From Lanius collurio (Eukaryota > Chordata > Aves > Passeriformes > Laniidae), in NCBI GenBank assembly GCA_020086605.1, contig JACBWW010000051.1, forward strand, positions 4,667,296-4,731,295: a stretch of DNA of 64,000 nucleotides. Direction: 5' to 3'. Shown here in pieces: positions 11,401 to 24,459 of this stretch. Made by a program: the position numbers and the translations under genes. A model generated the notes under the pieces. It did not search any database. It was not told the DNA's origin and saw only the letters and a list, made by a program, of their open reading frames with translations. Each line of letters opens with the position of its first letter. Positions within the stretch are counted from its first letter, which is position 1.

Positions 11401-14400
11401 TACCTGCTGACATCCCTGCCCTGGGACATCTCCGCGGGGAGCACAGACCTCCAGCGCTGCTCGCACCAGCCCTGCGTGCGGAGCTCCCGACAGGCTGGTC
11501 TGTGCTGTGCGTGTGTGTCCCACCCCAGCCCAGGCACTGCAGCATGAGAAGGAGCCCTGGCTGTAGCCCAGAGACATCCGAGCTCAGTAGCAGCATCTGA
11601 CGACAGATGTGTGTCTTGCAACATCGCTACTGAAGTGTCTTTTCCTTTCAAAGTAGGAATCATTTTCCTCCACGTAATAGTGCAGGCAAATATAATCCTA
11701 TTAACAGGGCTATTAAACTAAACAATACTTGGCATGCCGTGACCTAAAGAAACAATCCACCAGCACCGGCAGCTTGTAAACAGCCCCATCCCTAAGGCAA
11801 AATGGGCATTTCCTATGCCCGAGTGCCCTCCTGGCCAGCACCCTCCCACCCTGCTGCAGCACCAAGCTCTGCAGGACACCCAGTCCTTAAACATGTGGGA
11901 GAGCACTGAAGAAAAAAGATGGTGTCTGCATAAAATCTGTCTTTTCTGAGACAAGTGGGCCCCTTTCCATCCCACTATCCCAGCCTCTAAATCAAATTTA
12001 CTCCCTAACCCAATTAGCATTCACTCAAGTTTACACCAAGACTAGGCTTGCATCTTTGTTGGCATCTCTGAAATGGCTCTCATCCCTTGGATTTAGAGCT
12101 CTTTTTCTCCCCCACATATCTGAAATCCCAATCCAGCCATGCCTGAATTGAAAGACGGGGCTCACATCTCTTTTCAGGAGGTCTGTCAATTAAAGTTCTG
12201 CCTTCTGATCTGGTCTCTTGACTGAAGCAGTCCTAATTCTTGCCCCACTCCCCCACAAATGCAGCTGGCCCTTCTCTGCTATTGCTTGCAGCTGTGTCAG
12301 GGTAGGACAGCAGTGCCTTGGGAAGCGAGGAATACTGGGATGCGTGGGTACTCCATGGGCATTGGCTTCATCCCTGTAACCCTGAAAATAGCTGCCATTT
12401 CCATGGTGCTGCAGCAGCAAAAGAGCAAGGAGAAGAGTTTGGGCTGGGGAGCCATTTGTGGTGGCAGAAAATCTTTTAGCAGCACAAAATGATGCGTTCA
12501 CCCCATGGGGCACTAAAGTGTGATCAGCAAAGGAGGAACCCATGGAGACTTAACACAATGTTGATGACCAAATACTGTCTCCTGATTGCTCCTCAGAGCT
12601 ACCCAAACAACAGGAACTCTACAGATCTCTGTGCTGTGTAAAACACTTGCCTCTGGCCTCCCAGCCCTGCTGGGCTCCCCGGTGTTCCACAGAGAACAGA
12701 CACTCTTCCCTGTCTAAGCACTGCTGCTTCCCTTCCCCTGCAGTGAGCTCAGAACAAAACCAGGGCCATCACCTTTCTCCACCTCTCTGCCCACACTTTA
12801 CCCCTGCCTTTGTAGCTGCAGGTGAGCCCAGAGTGCTGCTGCCCTGGCTGTACAGAGGCTTCCTCTCACCTGTCCCTTCCACACAGTTCATCCCTCAGCC
12901 CCTTGCTAAGCAGCTGCTCCCCCCGTGGGATGAGATCCACTGCAGACAACGTGTTGGCAGAGATTGTCCACCAGAGGGGTGAGGGATGTTTTATCATCCC
13001 CCAGATGGGTGAGGGATGTTTTATCATCATCCCAGCTTCTGCCACGTCCAAGATGAGAAGCAGAGGGGTTTGTCCGAGTGACATCCCCAGCTACATTCTG
13101 TGTTGGAGCTGGGGGGTCCAAAGAGATGCACCATCCTACCTACTGTGCTCTGGGAGGAGATCTGCTCCAGCCCCACCAACATATGGAAACTGGATTTGTC
13201 TCGAAGCAGGGGAAAGACAGCCCAAACCCCACTGGTTGTTTTTCAACACCTTTATTGTATATTAGCTTAGAAACCTTTGCAAAATCAGTAATGGCCACAA
13301 ACCCAAACCCATTCCCAAGGAACAGCAGGGATCCCCAAAGAGTCCCAGTCAGAAAACCTGCACTTGAGAAAATGCCATATTCAGTGGTATGGGGAAAGCT
13401 GCTCATTGTATCTTGACTCTTGCACAGCCCAGCTACTTCGCATTTTCTCCCAGCCAATTTGGCTTTCCTTGTTGCTTCAGCTTATGGGGAAGGTTTTGAT
13501 CATTGCTGTTTCCATCTCCCTCATCCTCTTTCATGAGGAAAATGTATTGGAAATTCCCCCTCACACAAAACAAAGGGAAGCAGTGACAAATGGATCTCAG
13601 AGGATGAACTGATCAGCTGCTTTCTCAAGGCTTTCATCTGGCCAGAGGCTGAGATAAGGCTAAGATGAGCAGCCCAGCATTAAAACACTCCACAGGATCT
13701 GATAGGATGAAGACCTACAAATCTGTCCCTATCAGAAAGTACAATCAAATAACAGGAATTCACTCGGGTAAACAAATAATCCCAAAACGTGTCCAGATAT
13801 GCACAGGGTGATTCAATCCAACAATAAATAGACCAGACACAGCTCCAGCCACTTAAACTGACCACAGCACTTTTCACTGCTCACCCCCTCCGAATTCCCA
13901 GAATAACAGACATTCTGCATTGTTCAAACAAACGATATTTATTTTATTCTTACGCAAAATTGTACGGCTTCTGCAGATACAAACATGGGTAAACATTGCC
14001 TCCTGTCCCCAGTGCTGCAGTGCACAGCAGTGGCTCAGGGAGAGGAGGGCCATGGGGCCTGCACTCACCTCCCAGTTCTGCCACACCTTCCCAAACAACT
14101 TTGCAGTGGTCAAGCATCCTGGGTGTTGGTCTCTGTCAGACCAAGAACCCAAAGCCAATGTCACCTTAACACATGTCTACACAACCCAGTTTTCAAAGGT
14201 GTTGAGCTACAGTAGCTGTAACCAGCATTCCCAGTCCTCAGCAGCCCGGCCACTTCAATTTATGTAGATAAATATTTTAAAATATCGACAACAAACATTC
14301 TGTGTTTAGTCACTGGGAAAGAGAACAAGACAGTTTTCCAAGCTGAAAGGCTGAGTTACACTCATGGTGACAGCAAACAGGGGACAGAAAGAAGCACAGA

Positions 14401-15937
14401 GCATTACAAAACCAAGAGAGCAAGTGCATATGCTGGCTTCAAGAGGCTGGTTTATTTGTCTTTTAGCAAAAGCATTCAGAAAGTTACATCTCTGCCTCTT
14501 CACAGATGGTGCTAAGGCAGATTGTCTTGCTGGAACCATTACTGACAGAATCACTGAATCATCTCCATTAATCCCTATGAGGAGGCATAGGTAATTCTGG
14601 AAGCCTGGTACAGGGCAAAGCCCCATGGGACTCATTTTGTACTTTGCAAACACTTTTGGAAAGCTGAGTTCCTGCTTTGAGCCTACAAAGCCAAAGATCA
14701 GCTCTGATCAAGGCTAAGAATAAACTCTACCCAGGTTTCTGCCAGGAAAATTCGTGCAACTTGGTTTCACCTTTCAACCAGCACTCTGGGAATTCACTGG
14801 GAATGAGGATCTAAGCTCAATCTTTCCACAAACTCATCAACCCCAGAAGCAGGGGAAAACAATGAGAAAAAGTGCTACTAGCCAGTCACACCACAGTTCT
14901 TTGCTGCAACAGCTGCTGGAGGATGCAAAAAGAACAAGACTGAAGGACCAGTCACCAGGGGAGGTTATGAAATAAAGACCAATAAAGAGCACACCTAATT
15001 GCTCCCCAAGGCAAGCCAATCCTATAGGAGAGTGAAGTCTTCCAAAGCATCTTCCTAGAGTTTATGTACTTGTTCTCTGAGTATGAATTTACTCGGGCAA
15101 AGGGGGGGAAACCCACTCCAATTTATTATATAAGTCTCAACTAAAAAGGGAGAGCCTTTCTGCCACCCTCTCACCCACCTCTGTGAAGCCAAGGGCTGCA
15201 GAGCCCCTGGACTGCTCAGCACTGGCAGGCAAAGGGCAGAAGGAATGTTTGAAAAGCTGATTTTTGGATGACACTGGGAATTTGCCAGTTCCTTCCTTTG
15301 TCCTGCAGGGTTTGCATCTCTCTGAAAACCCTAGGAATGAAGGAATCTACAATGCTCAGAAGTCTTAAGGATTTTGTCTCCTCTGAAGCACTTTACTATC
15401 AAGGTTGTTCCATTGCCCAAAAAAGTGAGACCTTCTAGTGAATCTCAGATCCTACAAGTCATTGCAAAGTTCCCCCTTATACAAACCCTGTGTTAGGACA
15501 ATGCCAACCAATTGCCAGGGGCAATGTTAATTATATGTTCTGGAAGAGGACATAGCAGAGGGGGGCAGATTTTGGAAGCTGCATCTACTGAAAGCACAAC
15601 AGTCAAAAACCCTTCCATCTGCCCTAGGCCTCTATTCACACTCTATTTCATCACCTGTGTGGGTCCCAGAGCTGCACACACCCCAAAGCATCACAGAAAC
15701 AAATCCCCTCTCCTGGACTGCAGCACAAGATGACCCCAAAACCTGGACTTAAGAAAAAGCTTTACATAAGTTGGTCACTGGGGTTGGGGATACACCTGCT
15801 GGAAAGAGCTTGGAGAAACAGCAATGATTTCCAGGGAGAACTGTGCTGTCACCAGGGTACAGGTTTATTCTGGGAATATCTAAGAGCTCCAAGGGAGCTC
15901 TGATTTCAAGTGGGGCTGCACAGATCCAGCATGTTTA
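5486..15937. other. Long unique stretch, no gene seen
   Basis: About 10 kb holds no retroposon or RNA gene that I can recognise. The longest open frame is about 176 codons (11,066-11,596, minus strand). It is rich in Gly, Ser, Cys and Trp, with no domain and shorter frames on the other strand. A two-copy 30-bp tandem repeat lies at 12,971-13,030. The patch 11,640-11,740 is AT-rich, with TATAATCCTATTA near 11,692. Nothing distinguishes the rest from intron or spacer. Confidence 0.55.
12971..13030. repeat. Two-copy 30-bp tandem repeat
   Basis: The block beginning CCAGAGGGGTGAGGGATG at 12,971 is followed at 13,001 by CCAGATGGGTGAGGGATG, and both continue with TTTTATCATC. The period is 30 bp. 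The copies differ at only a few bases, so the duplication is fairly recent or under slippage. There is no sign of function. Confidence 0.85.
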
Positions 15938-15939
15938 CA

Positions 15940-16192
15940 GCACACACAGATAAGTTAGGTAAAAGAAGGACTTTCAGGTTGGAAATTCTTCCCTGTGAGG
16001 GTGGGCAGGCCCTGGCACAGGTGCCCAGAGAAGCTGTGGCTGCCCCTGGATCCCTGGAAGTGTCCAAGGCCAGGTTGGACAGGGCTTGGAGCACCCTGGG
16101 ATAGTGGAAGGTGTCCCTGCCCCTGGCAGGGGGTGAAATGAGGTGAGCTTTAAGGTGCATTGTGATCCAAACCATTCTGGGATCCTAAGAAG
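15940..16192 (+). mobile_element. CR1 LINE 3' fragment, plus strand
   Basis: The sequence carries, in order, the conserved CR1 3' blocks: GGAAATTCTTCCCTGTGAGG, GCACAGGTGCCCAGAGAAGC, TGTGGCTGCCCCTGGATCCC, CTTGGAGCACCCTGGGATAG, GGAAGGTGTCCCTGCCC and ATCCAAACCATTCTGGGATC. The terminal octamer repeats are missing or worn away at the right edge. The copy is truncated at its 5' end and has no coding capacity. Confidence 0.93.
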
Positions 16193-18764
16193 AGCTCAGC
16201 CCGTGCCCTGGAGGGCAGGAAGGGAAGCAGGATGTGCTGGCCTGATGGTGCAAGGGCTCTGTGGGCCTGCTGGGAGTCAAGTGTCCACATCCCACACTGA
16301 AAGCACACAGTGCACTGAGTGGTGAAGGTGGAGGGTGCCCAAGGGCAGACGAAGGAAGGATTAGAAAGTCTGGCTGAAAGAGACTATGTTTAGCACAGGA
16401 CAGAGGAACAATCCATTTTCAACCCTCATCAACTACAGATCCAACAGACTTTTTGTAAATCATCTCAGGCTTGACTTATGGTGCTGCCAGCAGCTTCTCT
16501 CTGTAGGACAGCCCACAAACACCAAAAAAGAAGCCCAGCCACCACAGAGAAGGAATTACTAACAAACAGGAGAGTCACTCTGAGAGCAGCCAGCTGGTCA
16601 AACTCTAATTAACAAGCAACAGCAGCACTGGATGGATGCTCACACCAGCAGCCCCAGGACATTTTCAGCCTCAGCTCAACACCAGAAGAACATCATCCAG
16701 GCAACTGGGGCATGACCAAAGCCTTTCTCTAGCAGAAGTTCATGTTTCCCCAGCTAAGTATGGGCTGAGTTGGCAGTGCTGGCTCAAGTTGTCCTGCAGG
16801 CTGCTTTCTCTAGGGCCTGAAAGGACCTGGGTGCCTGTTTGGAACACTCTTATTCAAGCTGTGAGCTGCAGGGGTGACTATCACAAGTCTGGGGCATGTG
16901 AGGGTGGGTTGCTTGTCCAGGAATTGCTTTAAATTGCATCTCTGCACCTGTGTCATTTCCCCAGGCACACGGAGGGGAGGGAGTTGTGTGAGTGACACAG
17001 AGTGAGCAGTGGCTGCAGTTTGGTGACCAGACCTCTCCCAGTCCCCTCACTCCATCTGTCTGCTGGTTATGAGCTCTCAGCTGTTCCAGTAACTGAGAGT
17101 GAAACCCCAGCCCACCAAAGCACAGCTGAAGTGGCAGAGAAATTGCTGAATACCACAAGAAGCCCAGGGGATTTGCACAGGAGGGTGGGCAGCCAGGGTG
17201 GCCCGGGCAGGAACAGGAGTTTCAAGCAGTGAACAGCCCCTTTCTGAGGGCCTTCCTTGTGCCAGTGAGGACTTCCTACAGCTAGCAAGGGTCCCATCTG
17301 TCCTCCCATCAGGCTGGGAACTCCCACTCAGATCAGCAGACAACCAGGAGAGCATTTCCTCTCCCTTCTACAGGGAACCATAACCTGGCTGTCCTCTCTC
17401 ACCCAGGCTGCCAAACACTCCTGGTCCCTATGTCTTCTCCATCCAGATGACCTTCACTTTATGCAAAGTACAAAGCCAGGCCCAAATTCACTCAAACTTC
17501 TCTCATTTTCCTTTCCACTATTTTCACAGCCAAATCCTCTGAAACACATACTTTGTAGAACCAGAGCTGAGCCACCCCCAAGCCCTCTGTGCATGCTGAC
17601 CCTCTGGGCTTGATAACAAAGCTATGTTTCATGCTTATAAAACCTGTTCTGCACCAGGTGAGGTGAGAGATGGAGAGCTGATGCAGGGCTCTGTCTTAAG
17701 CCCAATAAGAAAGTCCAACAGTAAATCCCTTAATTAAACAGCTGCTTCAATAAGATAGAATTAAAGACAAATATTGATAACGAGTAATTAGCTGTTGGGA
17801 ACCCTGCATTTCTACAGCATCCAACAGAGCCCACTCAGATGTTCCCAAAAGGCGGCACAGGTCCTGTCCCTGGAGGGAATCTCCTTTTTGGTCATCTGAG
17901 CTACATTTTCTTGCAAGAAAACTATTCACCAAACGGGAGGGATGTTCACAGGCCACGCAGACAGTGTGATCAGTGGTTCCCCATGGGAGCTGCCCACGGG
18001 CTCCTCTGGTACCAGGAGCTGGCTGTGCCTGTCCTGCAGCCACAGGGTCCGTGTGGCACAGCCCAGCCCAGGGCCATGCTGGGCACCCTGCACAGCCCAG
18101 CACGGGTCACTCTGTCGTGGATCACTGACTCTCCACGCACACTGGCTCCCGATCAGGATCACTGCATTCACCCCTTGATCCACATGCAGTTTTCCTGTCC
18201 AGAGGAATGATAAGTTACAGATTATGTTAATAACACACAGGTTTCCCGAGCCCTAAGGACGAGGCGCAGCAGAGCATGCATGGCACGTTCAAGATCACTG
18301 ACTCGTCCAACACAATGTCTTCTGCAGTGCTCCCAACACAAAACCCAAACATAACCAGCCGTGCACAGCTGGGTTCAGGGCATTTCTGACAAGTGCTGCT
18401 GAGCTCATTTTATGAGGATTGTGCTGCAATTTATATGTTCTTAAGGAATTTCATTTGTCTTTGGTTGAATTTTCCATCTGCCTAAACATGCCCATCAGGA
18501 TGTGAGGATGCCCACACAGTTCTTGTAACGTTACACCTGAGTGAAAATACCCACAGCTCTGCCCAGCCACCTCCCATCCTGCTCCCACTTGGCTGGCAGT
18601 GGCCAATGGACCATTGCCTCTGTTCCTGGGGTTGTGTGGGCAGGGGTGACCAGGGACAAGCAGCTCAGAGCACCCTGCTCCAGTCCATCGCTCCTCCAGC
18701 TCCCCCCAGCACAGCCCTGCACTGCAGAGCTCAGCTGGATCATTCCAGCTGGATGAACAAGAGT
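16193..18764. other. Unique DNA, no gene seen
   Basis: There is no repeat or recognisable exon between two plus-strand CR1 fragments. Open frames reach about 123 codons (17,839-18,210) without a domain. One AT-motif cluster at 17,700-17,830 is listed separately. The segment 18,400-18,480 is also T-rich and without CpG, but I can say nothing more about it. Confidence 0.55.
17700..17830. promoter_or_regulatory. Candidate regulatory element (TAAT and E-box)
   Basis: A perfect TTAATTAA lies at 17,730-17,737, two bases from the E-box CAGCTG (17,739-17,744). ATATTGATAACG follows, then GTAATTAG with TAATTA at 17,785-17,790. This density of homeodomain-type cores beside an E-box is unusual against the GC-rich flanks. 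Whether it binds anything is inference only; conservation across birds would be the test. Confidence 0.25.
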
Positions 18765-18992
18765 ACCTGGATTAAATATCAGGAAGAAATTCTTCCCTGT
18801 GAGAGTGCACAGGCTCTGGCACAGGTTGCCCAGAAAATCTGTGGCTGCCCCATCCCTGGAAACGTTCAGGGCCAACCTGGGCACGTGGAAGGTGTCCTTG
18901 TCCCTGGCAGGGGGATTGGAATGAGATGAGCCTTTAAGGTCCCTCCCAACCCAAACCAGCCTGTGATTATATGACTCCATGATTCTATGGCT
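18765..18992 (+). mobile_element. CR1 LINE 3' fragment with intact end, plus strand
   Basis: CR1 3' blocks run in order: AAATTCTTCCCTGTGAGAGT, GGCACAGGTTGCCCAGAAAA, TGTGGCTGCCCCATCCCTGG, GGAAGGTGTCCTTGTCCCTG and CCTTTAAGGTCCCTCCCAAC. The copy ends in imperfect octamers at 18,963-18,990 (TGATTATA, TGACTCCA, TGATTCTA), which is the typical CR1 terminus. It is about 230 bp long and cut at the 5' end. It is the best-preserved 3' end in the window. Confidence 0.96.
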
Positions 18993-20528
18993 GTCTCTCC
19001 TCTGCTGCCCAAAGCAGACACCCTTTCTGAGGGCATTTGCTCTACTCAACAGTGCTAAGTTTCAGTGAGAAAGGAGGTTGCATGGAGTCAGATACCCAGG
19101 TTTTGATCTCATTTGTCCAGGCCTAACAACGACAAGAGCAGTTTCACCAGTCCAGGATGCCCAGCAGAGTCACTGGGCAGCCTCTCCACACTGGGAGATG
19201 TCTCTCCAAACCAGGACACCACAGTTGCACCACTCCAGCTCAAAAGTCTTAACAAAGCCTTTTCCTCCTGGAGGAAGCCAATGACAGTCTCAGACCTGGA
19301 TTCTTTTGAGTTCTAGAAACCCTGGGTCCCAAGAACACATAAACTGAGAGGTTTTTCCAGTGAGAAGGACAAACATAGTAGTATGGGTTGCACACTTGTA
19401 CGGCTTACAAAGGAGGGACAGCATTAAAGTCTTGCTATGTTTTAACACCAGTACTCAATAAGGAAGAAAAAAACCAATTTTTAACTGATCATTCAAAGAT
19501 ATCTGAGTCATCCTTTCCTTTGAAGAAAAGTCACTTCTAATCCTGACACCTGGGGCAGAGCTCTCTGATTCACCCACGTCCCCTTTGCACTCACCAACTC
19601 TCCAAGTGCTGCAATCTCTTCCCTCCAGTCTTGCTGAAGAGTCCAAGCTACACTTTGTTCACATTTCACCTCCTTATAAGGATTCCCCCAGAAGGGAAGC
19701 TGAGCTGCTTCCCCACCGAAAGGCAGCAATCACCTTGGCTAACCTGGGTGGGGATCAGCCAATGAGGCACAGCTGTTTTCCCCTGGCTGTGGATCTCAAG
19801 GCACACAAGACAAGGAGATTTCTCATCACATTCAGCTGTGGAACTCCACTGACAGTCAAAGCCTTGATGCTCATCTCAGCTCCTGTTCCTTGGCAGAAGT
19901 GAACCATGCAAAGGGCCCACACATGGACACACACACGTCAGGGACTGGGTATCAGATCAACCTCCCTTGAATCGGGGGGACTTCCCAGAACATCTGCTTC
20001 CTACTGGAGCAGGTCCCTTTGCTTTCATTCACAGAAGGCTAATAGCCCTCTGGGCACACCTTACCTGGAAAATTTGCTATTGGGAATGCACTGAGGGTTT
20101 TCTGCTGTCTTTTAAGATGATTAAAGCAACTGGAAGCAAGAGGGAGCCAGCAGTGGGGAGCACATGAGCATCCAAGAACCATTTGAACCAAATTTGCAAG
20201 CAGAGTCTGTGATGTTATCCCCCTTGTTCCAGCCAAACAGGCTCTAAAGGCTTCTGACTACAATGAACATGAAGGCACCACAGGCCCCAAACCCACAGCA
20301 CCCCAGAGACCACGGGCTCGTAGCAGAGCATTAGAGGATGGAGCTTGGCAGACAGACATTTTTTGGAGTTAATGTGGTTTTCTTGGTGCCACCACCAGAA
20401 AAAGCAGCAAGTTCAAAAGCAGCACTGGGCAGTGTGGCCACTGCAGGTTTGCAATGGAGGCAGCAGCTACAAGAAAGGTCCTCCTCCCCCAGGCAGGGTA
20501 GCAAAGCAGGCAGGCCTTCCCCAGACCC
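18993..20528. other. Unique DNA, no gene seen
   Basis: There are no repeats or exons that I can support. The longest open frame is about 105 codons (19,585-19,902, plus strand), without a domain. The composition is unremarkable. Confidence 0.55.
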
Positions 20529-20690
20529 AAGGATTACAGAATCCCAGATTCTGCCATCACAGAATCACAGAATGGGGGAGGTTGTAAGGAACCACAGTAG
20601 GCCATCAGGTCCAGCCTCCCTGCTCAAGCAGGATTTCAAGCAATGGCCTTCTGGCCAGAAAGCACCTCAGCTCAAAGCCTCTCTGCTGCC
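20529..20690 (-). mobile_element. CR1 LINE 3' fragment, minus strand
   Basis: The 3' terminus lies at the left as inverted octamers: ACAGAATCCCAGATTCTGCC, then ATCACAGAATCACAGAATGG. It is followed by a diverged body (GGCCATCAGGTCCAGCCTCC, CTCAAGCAGGATTTCAAGCA). The remaining match fades by about 20,690. The copy is older or more diverged than those at 16.0 and 25.0 kb. Confidence 0.85.
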
Positions 20691-20971
20691 TTGGGTGGAT
20701 GCCCTTGTGGCATCCAGGGACATGTCATGGGTACCTGCTGGGTCCTCCCCTCCTGGAGAAGGGAAATCATCCCACCCGGCCACTGAGCCCAGGGCTGCAG
20801 CTCTCACTCACTCCATGTCAGACTGAGTTGTTGTGAGTAACAACTATTGATGTCCAGTTGATCTCTGGGAGCCATTTCAGCCTTGAAAGGCAAGGATCTG
20901 CCCACTGTGAGTCACGGTGGGGCAGAGAAGGACCAGCTGCCCCACAAGTAACCCACAAGTGGAAGAGTTTA

Positions 20972-21000
20972 CAAGTGCAAGCTGAAGGTGCTTGCACTTG
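20972..21000. repeat. Perfect 11-bp inverted repeat (hairpin)
   Basis: CAAGTGCAAGC is followed after a 7-base loop (TGAAGGT) by its exact reverse complement GCTTGCACTTG. The pairing does not extend beyond 11 bp. The stem is too short for a microRNA precursor. It may be chance. Confidence 0.8.
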
Positions 21001-24000
21001 CTGATTCACACTGACAGACTCCTGCTCACACTCAGGAAACAAGCCAGGTACAGGGGTCAAACACCACCAGAGACCATTTCCCCTCTTTGGTTACAACCAT
21101 TCAAAACAGCTGTGCTTTTATGGAGACGCTGAGTCAGCTGAGAGAAGCTTCAGGGCTCTTTGCTGATACCGAGACACTGTACAGGTGGAGCCTTCACTGC
21201 AGACAGCCACAGCATCACACGGGCCCATTTAGAGCCTCTCCAGAGGTGCACAATGCCACACAGGGCTGATGTGCTGCTGGAGGCCTGCCCAGGGCTGCTG
21301 TGCACGGCCCACCCTGCCATGCAGCAGCCCCAGCCCCCGGTGCCAGCCCAACACCATCCCTGCCCTGCATCCCCCGATCTTTTCTCACTGTCCTGAAGCC
21401 CTGTGTCCCCAGCCCTGCATCCCCTGCCCTGTGCCAGGCTCCCTCCCTGTGCAGCGAGCACAGCTGTGTGTGTTTAGTTCCCCCAGAGTGGCACTGGGAG
21501 TGGAACAGTGACCTTTCCCATGAAACCGTATGGGAAACGAAATTCCCTCTTTCAAAACTTTGTCATGTCTCAACTAGCTGCTCTGCAAGTAATTTTTACA
21601 AAAGGAGGAGGGAGCTGTCAGCTGAGACCTGTCAGTGACCGAGAGCACAAATCACAGCCATGTAGACAAAAAAATCACAGCCACGGAGACAAAAGCACTT
21701 GGCACAGCGAGTGCCAGCCACGGTGCCAGGCTGCCCGGGCTGCCTCCTGCGGCAGCTCCTCCGAGCAGCCCGGCCAGGAGGAGCTGGCAGCCAGCATGAC
21801 AGCAGCAGGGGAGGGCTAGGAAATCAAAGAAGGGCCATTTCCACGCAGAGCAGCATTCCCGTGCCTTGGAGCAAGCAGGAGCTTGTGCCTGGAAGCGCAT
21901 GTCCCGTCCGGCCTGCCGTGTGAGCAGAGCGTGCCCGGGGCTCCCACGCACACGGGCAGAGTCCAAGGGATGGGTGAACATCAGCTCCTGCCCTGGGGGA
22001 GAAGCCTCCCAAAAGCTGCACCTCAGGGAGGTCTGGCTCTTCTTCCCCTCTGACCAAAGCAGTGAGGCTAAAAACCTCTTTGTCTCCGATAGCAAGGACA
22101 CCCAAGCACAGAGTTTGTAACCTTGGAGTAGCAAAGCTGAGGGCTCATTACTGCAGGCAGCACTTTTAGGAGACACTGGAAGGCAAAAAAAACCTCTGAT
22201 ACAGGAGATTTAAAGACAAAGGAGAAGAGAATATTACCTGCAGAGGAGAGGTCTGTGAGGGGATTTCCCATATCATGCTCAGCCTCTTGCTTCAAAAGTA
22301 TGTGTTGAACAGGGTAAGAAATGTTTCTCTGCAGTCAGATAAATCCATGCTGAGAAAAATCACCACCCACAGCTTCATCTGAGCTCTGGGCTGCTGCTCA
22401 TGGCATGCTGACACATCCATATCTCAGAGAGATCTGTCACTTCAAAGTCACACTGACATATGAGGAGTGAAAGGCAGGAACAGCCTCACGTTTGCACACT
22501 GCAGCTAAATAAAGCAAGTTGCCAGGATACATTTTCTGCTCTCCAAATATGCTGCTGAACATGGTCCAGGTGTGCAGAGACATTAGACACAACCATTAGC
22601 ACTGTGATGCATCCATTGGTCATTGACACACTGAGACCTATCCTTCCACTTCCAGGTTCCCACTGGATTTTGTCCTTCTACTTCCATCCCAGCTACCCAC
22701 ACACAGAGCACAGAAGCAAGATCCCTTCCTAGTCCTCCAATGGCTTAGGACTGGATTTTCCCAATCATCCAATAAAAATATCTCATTTCATTCGTGTGCA
22801 GAGGATGAGCAGCTGTACTTATCTACTAAGATGCCCCTGCAGAAGTTTGTACTGGACTTTTAGAGGGTACAAAATTCTGTTATGGTAAGGAGAGAACTCA
22901 CCCTTTAGCTTAGACCTTTCCCTCTTTTACAGCTCTCTCCACAGCACTAATTGCTTATTTGTAGTTTTTCCCTTTTTTTAATGGGTTCTTTGGGGAGAGA
23001 TTTATGAACTAAAGGAATTCTTAGGGCATTAGAGACCCTCTTTAGCAGATGCCTTGAAAAGCCTTGTCAGTGCTGACTGGAGACACCAGCAAATCCTTTT
23101 CCTTTGGGTCAGCAGCTGTAGGGAGCAGGTCCTGCTCCTGCAGTGAGCATGGCAGGGTTAGCCCCTCACATCTCGTGGCACTGCAGCCTGGAGGGTCATG
23201 CAATGCCCCAGACACAGAATGAGCCAGTTCTGCATCAGATCCCAGCTCTGCTTGGTACAACAGCATCCTTTAACGTGGGCTCAGAACCCACCCTCAGACC
23301 TTTGCTGAGGTCCCAGAGCCCCAAGCTGAGCTCTGAGCAGAGCCATGGTTACACATTTAGACTCTCTGGGGAGCTGGAACTATCCAGATGTGAACAGAGG
23401 TGTCCTGTGCAGGGCCCAAGTCAGATTGCAGGTCAGTAGGAGCAGGGCATGAAGGTGTTCTAGACTCGGCTGGGAATCTCCAGCAAGGGATTTGGGAAGT
23501 AACGTTTCCAGGTGGTTCAATGAAAGGGAGATTTGGTGAAAACAACACAGGCCTTGGTGCTTGCAAAAACTAAGTAAAGAGATTAACCAAGGCCTGGATA
23601 CTTAAATGTGAACAATCTAAAATTTAAATTTGGAAAAAATATTTTGAATTACCAAATGGCAAATGAGTTAAACATCTCCTCAAAACTTTGGCTCTCATCC
23701 ACTGCACAACTCACCATGGAAAGTTTCTCCCCCTCCTCCTAGAAGGCTCTTTCCCAGGCCCCTTCTCCACCCAGGACTTTGATTTCTCTTCACACTGCGC
23801 AGTCAAGCTCTAAGCTTGCCCCCTTCAGTTCACTCCATTTACTGTCCAGAAACCTGAGAAAAGTGCACTCACATCCCTTTCTACACATCATGATCTTCCC
23901 TCTGTGCCAGCCAATTTACTCCAGAATCTCTTCTGGCACCTCTCACACCTTTTCCACTCGTGCCTTCCCCTTCTAAGGGCCCTCAGAGGTCACCCACAGG

Positions 24001-24426
24001 GGTGTCTGACAAGCCAATCCCCTTCAGAGGAGCAGCCTGTGGTCCCACCACCCACTGCAGCTCTGCACACTCTCCCCACACAGTCCCTGTGCTGTGGGGT
24101 GGGGATCTGGCATGTCACCAGCAATTATGGATTAGGACAACTTGAGTGATCCCACCCAGTCAGAAACCTGGGCAAGCACCTTCCTGCCATCTTTTTCCTC
24201 CTAAGCTGCTGCAGGAAGCCAAGGAACACTGCTCTCTTCCCTCTGTGCCTCCCACAGGTGAGAACTCCCAGCGTGGATCAGACACCTTTTATGAATGAAA
24301 AACACAGGAGAGCCAGTGGTGAACCTCCTCCTCCCATTTCTGGGGGTTTGCATAGCCTCGTGCTTAGCACCTGCACTGGACTGAGAAAAAACAATCAGAG
24401 GAGGTTTTCTAACTCATCCAGTGGCA

Positions 24427-24459
24427 GGGTATTTACTGGAGGGTATTTACTGGAGGGTG
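24427..24459. repeat. 14-bp tandem repeat, about 2.3 copies
   Basis: The unit GGGTATTTACTGGA occurs at 24,427-24,440 and again exactly at 24,441-24,454, followed by a partial copy. This is a slippage-type microduplication with no visible role. Confidence 0.9.

Noticed and set aside
14540..14580. ACAGAATCACTGAATCATC considered as a CR1 terminus
   Set aside because: No further CR1 block follows; one octamer-like word is not enough.
18531..19049. 172-codon minus-strand frame
   Set aside because: It runs antisense through a CR1 3' fragment, which is non-coding.
20972..21000. Hairpin considered as a microRNA precursor
   Set aside because: The stem is only 11 bp and pairing does not extend; precursors need about 30 bp or more.
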